From Planctomycetota bacterium (GTDB taxonomy: Bacteria > Planctomycetota > Brocadiia > JAJRTI01), in the NCBI GenBank assembly GCA_024278415.1, contig JAJRTI010000165.1, positions 1 to 21,465 of the forward strand: 21,465 bases of DNA, read 5' to 3'. The translations under genes and the position numbers were made by a program. This document shows positions 8,429 to 14,149 of the stretch, piece after piece. Each line of letters begins with the position of its first letter. The first letter of the stretch is position 1. Under the pieces are notes generated by a model, which was not told the DNA's origin, searched no databases, and saw only the letters and a list, made by a program, of their open reading frames with translations.

Positions 8429-8659
8429 CTACTTGACCCACACGGACTGGGCGAGCACGCGGTCGTTCCGGTCGAGGATCGGCCCGCGCTTAGCCCGAAG
8501 CGTCGACCGGCCGGCCTCGCTCTCCCGCGCCTGTGCGAGGAAGTAGGAATGGTCGTAGAGCTGAATCCACGCCAGCCTGGCCACCAGCGCGAGGCACACC
8601 CCCAGCAGGAGCGAGTGCACAAACAGCATGCGCGTCTTCATGGAATCGGATAGGTTCAT
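8429..8659 (-). CDS. ftsI: FtsI N-terminal fragment ending at premature TAG
   Basis: A 76-residue fragment holding the cytoplasmic start, the single membrane anchor (residues about 11-33, LFVHSLLLGVCLALVARLA) and the conserved RAKRGPILDRNDRVLAQSVWVK segment of class B PBPs. It ends at an in-frame TAG. Codons immediately after it read LCADPSIC, which continues the family pattern (LAxSVxVK-x-xxADP), so the stop falls at a position usually held by a small residue such as Ala or Ser. One base change (for example TCG to TAG) would explain it. The start is the ATG at 8657-8659, 38 bases after ftsL, with an in-frame alternative ATG at residue 7 and no clear ribosome binding site. This is either a genuine nonsense mutation or a sequencing or assembly error. 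Confidence 0.8.
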   Translation of the reverse strand: MNLSDSMKTRMLFVHSLLLGVCLALVARLAWIQLYDHSYFLAQARESEAGRSTLRAKRGPILDRNDRVLAQSVWVK

Positions 8660-8697
8660 GGGACGGAGCCTCTGGCCCAGTCGTCACCCCGGCGGAG

Positions 8698-9021
8698 TCA
8701 CGGACGGACGATGCGACCCGGCCGGCCTGAGGATGCGACCGCCACAGACGTGGCGCTGATGTCGGGGGTTGGAGGTTGCTTCTCAAGCGGATTGACGAGC
8801 GCCAATTGGAGCAACTTAGCGCGCTTGGCGAGCAGGGGCGGGCTGGACTCCCGCGTGCATGCGGCCTCGCGGTTGAGCCGCTCCTTCTTCAACGCGGCAA
8901 TCTCGTTGAGCAGGCGATGTGTGCGATAGGCTTCGTTCTTCGTCGCATGCCCCTCCCTGACAACCAGGATGCTTAGCGACGCGAGGACAACCGCCGGGAC
9001 GAAGAGCTTGATGAAGGCCAT
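8698..9021 (-). CDS. ftsL: FtsL-like septal protein
   Basis: A small bitopic protein of 107 residues in the ftsL position between rsmH and ftsI. FtsL stabilises the divisome complex with FtsB/DivIC and FtsQ and helps activate FtsWI. Residues about 3-22 are one hydrophobic helix (FIKLFVPAVVLASLSILVV). A polar helical segment about 30-60 follows, with regularly spaced Leu/Ile/Ala (RLLNEIAALKKERLNRE), as expected for the periplasmic coiled coil. The tail is Pro/Ser-rich. The start is the ATG at 9019-9021, with AAGG nine bases upstream, preferred over an in-frame start at 9066. FtsL sequences diverge strongly, so the assignment rests on topology and synteny. Confidence 0.75.
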   Translation of the reverse strand: MAFIKLFVPAVVLASLSILVVREGHATKNEAYRTHRLLNEIAALKKERLNREAACTRESSPPLLAKRAKLLQLALVNPLEKQPPTPDISATSVAVASSGRPGRIVRP

Positions 9022-9144
9022 GGCGCTATACCTTTCTTCCTTCAACAAGGTCCGCGTCGGCGCCAAGCCACCACCGCAGCAGCAACGTGGCCCACGCCGG
9101 GGCGGTCTGGGATGCGTCCGGCTGCTCGGCGCTGCGCACGGCGC

Positions 9145-10041
9145 TCAACACGGCCACTCGGCCCGGATCGCGCGCCGAATCTTGGCGCTGCGGCTCCTGG
9201 GATTTGCGGCCACTTCCGCCGGCGAGGGGACGATCGGCTTGCGTGTCGCGTCCGAGTAGAGGCCGCGCTTCACGCCATCGCGCATCGCCTCCTTCACAAG
9301 CTTGTCTTCCTTCGAGTGGTAGGAGATGGCCAGCAGCACTCCGCCGGGCGCCAAGAGGGACGGCGCGGCGTCGAGGATCGAGGCCAAGTTCTCCAACTCG
9401 TGGTTCACTTGCATGCGCAAGGCCATCATGACTTTTGTTCCGGCGTGGATACCCTGGCGCGACTTGCCCTTGACCCGCTCGCAGATCGTGGCCAACTGCC
9501 GGGTCGTCGCGATGGAAGCGGATCGGCGCCGCTCGACGATCGCTTGCGCAATCGCCCGGGCCTGCCGCTCGTCGCCGTAGTCCCAGAACAATCGTGCAAG
9601 GTCGTCGCGCGACCACTGGTTGACGATATCCGCCGCGGTCGTCGCCGCGGTCGTGTCGAATCGCATGTCCAATGGCCCATCTTGTTTCGCCGAGAAGCCG
9701 CGGGCTCCGGCGTCGAAGTGAAGCGAGCACACACCCAAGTCGAGGAAAACAGCTTGCACCGTTTCGATGCCCCGCTCCGCAAGCAGCCGCGGCGCCTCGG
9801 TGTAGTTGGCCTGCTCCAAGTCGAAGGGCACGCCAAGCGGCCCCAGCACGGCCTCCGCCCGCTCCAGCGCGGCCGGGTCGAGATCCGTGCCCAGCAGGTA
9901 GCCATCGGGGGCAATCGCTGCAAGGAACCGGCGTGCATGTCCCGCGAACCCCACACAACAATCCACGACCTTTGCGCCCGGCGTCAGCCCCATTAGCTCC
10001 ACGACCGTGTCGGCCGCGACAGGTTCGTGTTGGAAGTTCAT
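9145..10041 (-). CDS. rsmH: RsmH, 16S rRNA (cytosine-1402-N4) methyltransferase
   Basis: SAM-dependent methyltransferase (MraW) that modifies C1402 in the ribosomal P site. It has 298 residues, near the usual 300-315. It shows HEPV at the N-terminus, VVDCCVGFAGHARRFL for the SAM-binding loop (28-40), GTDLD at 51-55, DLGVCSLHFD at 101-110, DGPLDMRFD at 121-129, YGDERQARAIAQAI, ALRMQVNHELENL and the late ISYHSKEDKLVK. Several motifs differ from the commonest forms (for example HAGTKVMMALR in place of HPATRTFQALR), so it is a divergent member. The start is an ATG without a Shine-Dalgarno sequence, preceded by a 340-base structured leader. 123 bases separate it from ftsL. Confidence 0.92.
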   Translation of the reverse strand: MNFQHEPVAADTVVELMGLTPGAKVVDCCVGFAGHARRFLAAIAPDGYLLGTDLDPAALERAEAVLGPLGVPFDLEQANYTEAPRLLAERGIETVQAVFLDLGVCSLHFDAGARGFSAKQDGPLDMRFDTTAATTAADIVNQWSRDDLARLFWDYGDERQARAIAQAIVERRRSASIATTRQLATICERVKGKSRQGIHAGTKVMMALRMQVNHELENLASILDAAPSLLAPGGVLLAISYHSKEDKLVKEAMRDGVKRGLYSDATRKPIVPSPAEVAANPRSRSAKIRRAIRAEWPC

Positions 10042-10065
10042 ACGTCATCGGCTTAAGGAGTCAAA

Positions 10066-10114
10066 GAGGGGGATCCGCCGCGTCGGTTTAGGGTTGATTT
10101 CGGCGGATCCCCTC
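10066..10114 (-). repeat. Hairpin C in the mraZ-rsmH gap
   Basis: Perfect 12-base-pair inverted repeat, arms GGGGATCCGCCG (10069-10080) and CGGCGGATCCCC (10101-10112), with a 20-base loop; two further pairs form past a bulge. It ends 27 bases before the rsmH start codon. The loop's CGACG next to the 3' arm resembles the inner stem of hairpins A and B, so it may be a diverged third copy. No clear U tract follows on the minus strand. Confidence 0.7.
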
Positions 10115-10123
10115 GGAGATCAT

Positions 10124-10146
10124 CCCCTGCTCGCGTCTGGCAGGGG
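10124..10146 (-). repeat. Hairpin D in the mraZ-rsmH gap
   Basis: Perfect seven-base-pair inverted repeat CCCCTGC/GCAGGGG with a nine-base loop, lying between hairpins A and C. It does not share the sequence of A and B. It adds to the structured leader upstream of rsmH. Confidence 0.55.
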
Positions 10147-10154
10147 TCGAGTGA

Positions 10155-10216
10155 GAAGAAAAGGGAGGAGCTGCGTCGATCCATGGATGAGTGTAGGTTT
10201 GTCGACGGCTCCTCCC
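10155..10216 (-). terminator. Terminator-like hairpin A (twin of B)
   Basis: On the minus strand, nine perfect outer pairs (GGGAGGAGC/GCTCCTCCC) are followed by an inner six-pair stem (CGTCGA/TCGACG), a two-base bulge on one side and a loop of about 22 bases. The 3' arm is followed by TTTTCTTCT. It has the form of an intrinsic terminator. Its layout and inner sequence match hairpin B 125 bases upstream, with compensating base changes in the outer stem. Confidence 0.7.
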
Positions 10217-10284
10217 AGAGAGCCCAGGCAAGTGGCGGGTGCGCGCGGGTATAGGCGATGCTGTGTCACGGCAGATGGGAAATG

Positions 10285-10342
10285 AAAAAGGAGGAACACG
10301 TCGAACCTTGTGATGAGATAAGTTTGTCGACGGTTCCTCCTT
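10285..10342 (-). terminator. Terminator-like hairpin B downstream of mraZ
   Basis: It lies about 40 bases after the mraZ stop. Outer arms AAGGAGGAAC (10333-10342 read on minus) and GTTCCTCCTT pair over ten bases, the inner stem CGTCGA/TCGACG pairs over six, and the loop is about 22 bases. The transcript then reads TTTTT. This is a good intrinsic terminator or attenuator for mraZ. It is nearly duplicated as hairpin A. Confidence 0.75.
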
Positions 10343-10381
10343 CGTTTATCGAGGGTTTCAGTTGTTTCGTCTGGTTTGGGT

Positions 10382-10897
10382 CTAGAAAGGCATTTCCTCG
10401 CCGCCCTTCTCAGCGGCGCCATCGTTCATGATCCAATAGGCGTCGTACAGTTCCTTCGACCAGATCTCGATGTGGTCACGGACACCGATCTCGACGCACT
10501 GTTTCTTGAGGTGCGCCGCGGCGCGAAGGCGCTGCGGAACAACTATGCGGCCTTGGGAATCACACTTCACCAAGGTGGCCTTGCGGAAGATGTCGCGCAC
10601 GTATGCTCGCGTACTGGGGTCGCCGAAGCGCGCCTCCTCCATCTGGGCAGACCTGCGGATGAACTCGGACACGGTGTACACGGCCAGGCACTTGTCATGC
10701 CCCTGGGTTAGCACGTATCCGCGCGCCTGCTCCTCGGCAGGCACACTCACTCGCAAACCCGCGTTGAGCGATACGCGCCCTTTCTCGTCAATGTTGTGCT
10801 CGTACTCGCCAAAGAAAACGATACGATCCTGCGGGGCCGCATAGTCCCCGGCGTCCATATAAATCCGAGACTGGCACTCTTCTTGCTTATCAACCAT
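10382..10897 (-). CDS. mraZ: MraZ, transcriptional regulator of the dcw operon
   Basis: DNA-binding protein with two SpoVT/AbrB-like (MraZ) domains, usually an autoregulator of the dcw operon. Conserved segments are FFGEYEHNIDEKGRVSL (first domain, beginning at about residue 28) and KATLVKCDSQGRIVVPQRLR (second domain). It has 171 codons from the first ATG, about 25 more than most MraZ proteins, which begin close to the FxGEYxHxID motif. A second in-frame ATG at 10856-10858 would give a shorter protein. Neither has a clear Shine-Dalgarno sequence. The stop is TAG. It is the first gene of the minus-strand dcw cluster, with a promoter close upstream and a terminator-like hairpin 40 bases downstream. 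Confidence 0.92.
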   Translation of the reverse strand: MVDKQEECQSRIYMDAGDYAAPQDRIVFFGEYEHNIDEKGRVSLNAGLRVSVPAEEQARGYVLTQGHDKCLAVYTVSEFIRRSAQMEEARFGDPSTRAYVRDIFRKATLVKCDSQGRIVVPQRLRAAAHLKKQCVEIGVRDHIEIWSKELYDAYWIMNDGAAEKGGEEMPF

Positions 10898-11267
10898 TAG
10901 GGAATTGGAACCACAAGCAGGGTTTGCTTCGTTTCTGTGCCCCTAATTATGCCGCTATCAACCTCGATGTCAAGAATATTTTCTTGAATTGGGACAAAAT
11001 TCCCATGTAGACGGAGGCCAACAAAGGCCAGCCAGTGACGGGGCAATTGCGCAAGCGCGCCGGTGGGAGCCCCTCATGAAGGTACGCCTCTGTTTGCCAC
11101 ACAACATATGGTATGGAATGGCCCGTGGCCGCCCCTGGCACCCCCTAGCTCTTGGCGAGAAAATGGACACAGAAAGTGCGCAAGAATTTCTTTTGTGGCC
11201 CTTCCGCCACTAGCCGAATCACGGTGGGCCCATTTCCCAAGCTGTGGGGGACATCAGCCCCGTCGCC
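10898..11267. other. Intergenic region between helicase gene and mraZ
   Basis: 370 bases without a supportable gene. Its left end is AT-richer and holds the mraZ promoter and palindromes. The rest is GC-rich, with short features only: a direct repeat of AGGCCA near 11010-11033, a TTGCGCAA palindrome near 11045, and a five-pair hairpin GTGGC/GCCAC at 11195-11210. I see no clear terminator for the helicase transcript. Confidence 0.5.
10946..10973 (-). promoter_or_regulatory. Sigma70-type promoter for mraZ
   Basis: On the minus strand there is a perfect -35 TTGACA (10968-10973), a 16-base spacer and CATAAT (10946-10951, five of six matches). They are about 50 bases upstream of the mraZ ATG, giving a short 5' leader. 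A 7-base inverted repeat TCAAGAA-TATT-TTCTTGA (10970-10987) overlaps the -35, and a TGGGA/TCCCA pair lies at 10990-11005. Both are candidate operator sequences. MraZ sites are known as repeated TGGGN units, but only these two copies, inverted, are seen here. Confidence 0.6.
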
Positions 11268-13193
11268 CTACTCCACTTCTGCCCGAAGCTGACGCTCCGC
11301 GTCGACAACCCCCCGGTTCACTGCCCGCATCGCCTCCTGCAGGCTCGGCTGTAGCTCTGCCCGCTCTGGTGTGACCGCGGCGATCTGGCGCATGAGCAGC
11401 ACGATGCGCCGAAAATCCCGAACCAAGTGGCCCTCCGGCGCGTCGGTCATCGTCAGCAAATCGTCGAAGTCCGCACCCTGAGCCCACGCCAGCGTGACCG
11501 CGCTCGCACCGAAGTTGGGCTTCTGCGTGAGATCCTCCAGCCCAAGCTTTGCCTCCATGCCCAGCACTCGCTCCTGCACAGGCCACACACGCTCGATGAG
11601 CGGCTGGGCAATCTCTCGCGAACGCCGGCCGAGCTTGCCTTCGTCCCGCGACTCGTACAGCAGCCCCATGGCCAGCACCGCGAGCGACGGAGCATCGAGC
11701 CCGTCGAGCGCGCCTTCGAAGATCAGCTCCGTGGTCATCAGCTCGTGGCCGTAAAGCCTCGCCGCGCAGCGGCCCTTCTCTGTCAGGCCCGCGTCGTCGA
11801 TGTGGCCCAACGCCTTGAGCAACTGCACCTTCAGCTTGAGCTGCTCCTTCGCGGTGCGCTTGCGCCGCTTCTTCGAGCGGAACGCGTGGAACGACTTCTC
11901 GTACGTGGCGTAGATGCCCTCCCCCAGGAGATCGTACAGATTGAGGACCGTCGCGTAGCATGAGTTGAACTGGCTCACGACCGGCTCCGGCTTGCCCGCC
12001 ACCACCTCCCGCACTTGGTCCAACTTCAGGAAGCGGCTGTTGATCTTCGAGTACACGAGCCCATGCTCGTCCATGCCGCGGCGCCCGGCGCGGCCGGCCA
12101 TCTGGAGGTACTCGCGCGTGCGCATGGGCCGGAAGTCCACGCCGTCGAACTTGGTCAAGTCGTCGAACACGACCGTGCGCGCGGGCATGTTGATCCCGAG
12201 CGCAAACGTCTCGGTCGTGAAGATCAGCTTCAGCAGCCGCGACGTGAAGAGCCGTTCGATCAAGTCCTTCATGCTCGGCAGCATCCCCGCGTGGTGGTAG
12301 CCCACGCCATGCGCGATGAGCGGCCGCATCTCGATGTACTGCGTCGTCGCGTCCACACCGTACTTGAGTGCGAGCGTGTCGTACAGCTCCAGAATCTGGC
12401 GGCGCTCCCCCGCGTTCATGAGGTCGAGGCCGCGGTGCCGCTTGGCGAGCATCTCACATCGCTTCCGGCTGAACACAAAGTAGAGACACGGCAGGTCGTT
12501 CCGGCCGCTAATGGACTCCAGCAGGGGATCCCTCTCATGGCGCCGTGAGGCAAACTTGCCCGGCTTGCCGCGCCGGCCCTTGGACCTCCACATCTTCAAG
12601 TTGGGGATGATCCGGCCGTCGACGACAAAGTAGTCCTTCAGCGGCACCGGCCGCTCGTGGCATTCGACAATCGCAACGTGCTGTTCGCGCACCGTGTTCA
12701 TCCAACCCGCGAGTTCCCGCAGGTTAGGCACGGTCGCGCTGAGGCAAATGAACGAGAGGTGCTGCGGCGCGAAGATGATCGCCTCCTCCCAGACTGTGCC
12801 ACGCTCGATGTTGTCAAGGTAGTGCACCTCGTCGAACACTACGTAGCGCACGCTGTCCAGCCGCGCCGGCGCGTCGAAGATGACGTTGCGGAAGATCTCA
12901 GTCGTCATAATCAAGACGGGCGCGGCCGTGTTCATGCCCACGTCGCCGGTCAGAATGCCGACCTGGCCGGGGTGGTCTGCGGAGAAGTCGCGGAACTTCT
13001 GGTTGCTCAGGGCCTTGATCGGCGCGGTGTAGATGATCTGTTCCCCGGCCGCGAGCGCTTGGTCCACAGCGTACTCCGCGACGAGCGTCTTGCCAGCGCC
13101 GGTAGGCGCAGCGACGATGACCGAGTGCCCCTGTCGGAGGTGGTTGACCGCTTGCTCTTGGAACGGATCGAGCGTGAAACCCTTGAAGTCCAT
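11268..13193 (-). CDS. Ski2-like (DEVH-box) RNA helicase with DSHCT domain
   Basis: Superfamily 2 ATP-dependent helicase of the Ski2/Mtr4 group; bacterial members such as HelY are linked to RNA handling. The motifs are complete: APTGAGKT (29-36), APIKALSNQKF (57-67), DEVH (121-124), SAT (152-154), GVGYHHAGMLP (296-306), TETFALGINMPA (motif V) and QMAGRAGRRG (364-373). The C-terminal 170 residues, containing LKALGHIDDAGLTEKGRCAARLYGHELMTTELIFEG split across helices, fit the DSHCT domain. At 641 residues it is much shorter than eukaryotic Mtr4 and lacks an arch insertion. The ATG at 13191-13193 directly precedes the Q-motif-like FTLDPFQEQAV. The stop is TAG. No partner exonuclease is next to it. 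Confidence 0.9.
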   Translation of the reverse strand: MDFKGFTLDPFQEQAVNHLRQGHSVIVAAPTGAGKTLVAEYAVDQALAAGEQIIYTAPIKALSNQKFRDFSADHPGQVGILTGDVGMNTAAPVLIMTTEIFRNVIFDAPARLDSVRYVVFDEVHYLDNIERGTVWEEAIIFAPQHLSFICLSATVPNLRELAGWMNTVREQHVAIVECHERPVPLKDYFVVDGRIIPNLKMWRSKGRRGKPGKFASRRHERDPLLESISGRNDLPCLYFVFSRKRCEMLAKRHRGLDLMNAGERRQILELYDTLALKYGVDATTQYIEMRPLIAHGVGYHHAGMLPSMKDLIERLFTSRLLKLIFTTETFALGINMPARTVVFDDLTKFDGVDFRPMRTREYLQMAGRAGRRGMDEHGLVYSKINSRFLKLDQVREVVAGKPEPVVSQFNSCYATVLNLYDLLGEGIYATYEKSFHAFRSKKRRKRTAKEQLKLKVQLLKALGHIDDAGLTEKGRCAARLYGHELMTTELIFEGALDGLDAPSLAVLAMGLLYESRDEGKLGRRSREIAQPLIERVWPVQERVLGMEAKLGLEDLTQKPNFGASAVTLAWAQGADFDDLLTMTDAPEGHLVRDFRRIVLLMRQIAAVTPERAELQPSLQEAMRAVNRGVVDAERQLRAEVE

Positions 13194-13272
13194 CGCCTAC
13201 GCCGCCCTCTCTGTACTACTAACGTCGAGGACATCGAAGCTTCTTTGCCCTTCCACCAAGGCCACACGCGTC

Positions 13273-13315
13273 GGGCAGGAGCGTTTGTAGCACGCTCGTA
13301 AGAGCGTCTCTGCCC
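13273..13315. repeat. Intergenic palindromic repeat, copy 1
   Basis: Outer arms GGGCAG/CTGCCC enclose an inner hairpin ACGCTC-GTAA-GAGCGT. It lies in the 170-base gap between the helicase and HEAT-repeat genes. The block GTAG..CGCTCGTAAGAGCG with following CTCTGC is similar to 16686-16714, so it looks like a member of a dispersed hairpin family. Confidence 0.55.
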
Positions 13316-13363
13316 GGTGGCGAGGCCGCGCCAGGTGTCCCGCGCTTGTGCCTTTCGTTGCCA

Positions 13364-13981
13364 CTACTTCGCTTTCTTCTTGATCGCGTCGATGGCCTTC
13401 TTCGCCTGCTCGCGCACGATGTACGTGTCTTCCCAGTCGCGCTTGTACGGGTCGGACTTTGCGACGTCCTCCAGCACAGGCAAGGCCCGCGGGCTCCCCA
13501 GCTTTTTGAGCGAGCTGATCGCGTAGTACCGCACCTCCCAATCCTTCGCGGTCTTGGCCGCCTTGAGCAGCGGCTCCAGCGCGCGCACGTCGCCAATGGG
13601 CCCCAGCGCCCAACACACGTTCCGGCGCACGATATCGCCCCCGTGTGCAGCCTTCTTGCCGGCGACGTAGTAGACGCGTTCGGCCGCTTCCGGCTGCGTC
13701 GCGAGGTATTTCAGCAACGCCGGCGCCGCGGACTTCTGCCCCAACTCGCCCAGCGCGAACGCGGCCCACAGCCGCACCTCGTCGCTGGGGTCGTTCTCGA
13801 GTCGGTCGATGAGCGCAGGCACGGCCTTCGGGTTGGACTTGAGCAGCAGCGCCGCCTCCGCGCGCACGACCTCGTCGTCGCTCTTCAGCTCCTTGAGCAG
13901 GTCACGTTTGGCCGGAACCTTCGTCTCGGCTCCGTAGCCCACCACAGCCGCCACGGCCAGGAATGCGAAGAGTGCTTTCAT
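13364..13981 (-). CDS. Exported HEAT-repeat protein
   Basis: 205-residue protein with an N-terminal signal peptide (MKALFAFLAVAAVVGYGA, probable cleavage after GYGA or nearby), so probably periplasmic. The mature part is built of HEAT/PBS-lyase-type helical repeats of about 30-35 residues: DDEVVRAEAALLLKSNPKAVPALIDRL, DEVRLWAAFALGELGQKSAAPALLKYL, DIVRRNVCWALGPIGDVRALEPLL and DWEVRYYAISSLKKLGSPRALPVLEDV, each with the conserved Asp/Arg/Ala pattern. Such repeats usually serve protein binding; no catalytic motif is seen. The start is the ATG at 13979-13981 with GGAAAG upstream, preferred over an in-frame ATG at 14053 that would hide the signal peptide. The C-terminus is Lys-rich. The stop is TAG. 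Confidence 0.82.
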   Translation of the reverse strand: MKALFAFLAVAAVVGYGAETKVPAKRDLLKELKSDDEVVRAEAALLLKSNPKAVPALIDRLENDPSDEVRLWAAFALGELGQKSAAPALLKYLATQPEAAERVYYVAGKKAAHGGDIVRRNVCWALGPIGDVRALEPLLKAAKTAKDWEVRYYAISSLKKLGSPRALPVLEDVAKSDPYKRDWEDTYIVREQAKKAIDAIKKKAK

Positions 13982-14030
13982 CTGCTTTCTTTCCACTGTC
14001 TGTAAGGCGCCAGGCGACGGAGGCCGCGAA

Positions 14031-14125
14031 GCCACAAAGGCACAAAGGAACACAAAGAAAAAAGAGAATCAAGACCCCATCCTATCTCCCCTTTGTGCGT
14101 CTTCGTGCCTTGGTGTCTTCGTGGC
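14031..14125. repeat. Inverted repeat with CACAAAGG/CCTTTGTG units
   Basis: The left arm (14031-14057) is made of consecutive CACAAAGG-type units. The right arm (14091-14125) is made of CTTTGTG/CTTCGTG units in inverse orientation, with an AG-rich centre of about 33 bases. It occupies the gap between the HEAT gene and the MOSC-MogA gene. It resembles a non-coding dispersed palindromic element and contains no transposase. Confidence 0.6.
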
Positions 14126-14149
14126 ATCCGAACTCTTGGAGCCTTCAAA

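Larger units (their letters stand above)
10042..10381 (-). promoter_or_regulatory. Structured 340-base rsmH leader
   Basis: The gap between mraZ and rsmH has no supportable gene. It contains four hairpins in transcript order B, A, D, C. Two carry U tracts, and the first two are homologous. Just before the rsmH ATG the transcript has CTCCTTAAG, which resembles an anti-Shine-Dalgarno and could pair with the AAGGAGG of hairpin B. mraZ and rsmH are usually close together, so a long structured spacer suggests attenuation or processing between them. That function is inference. Confidence 0.55.

Noticed and set aside
8429..8431. General TAG reassignment to explain the ftsI stop
   Set aside because: At least seven other genes in the window end normally in TAG at the expected C-terminus.
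9026..9151. 41-residue minus-strand ORF between rsmH and ftsL starting at a GTG overlapping the rsmH end
   Set aside because: It has no ribosome binding site, no family resemblance, and ends inside the ftsL ribosome binding region. Too weak to annotate.
10120..10422. 100-codon minus-strand ORF across the mraZ-rsmH gap
   Set aside because: It begins out of frame inside mraZ and runs through the hairpins. No ribosome binding site or motif was found.
10963..11141. Minus-strand ORF upstream of mraZ
   Set aside because: It overlaps the mraZ promoter, has no motif and lacks a ribosome binding site.
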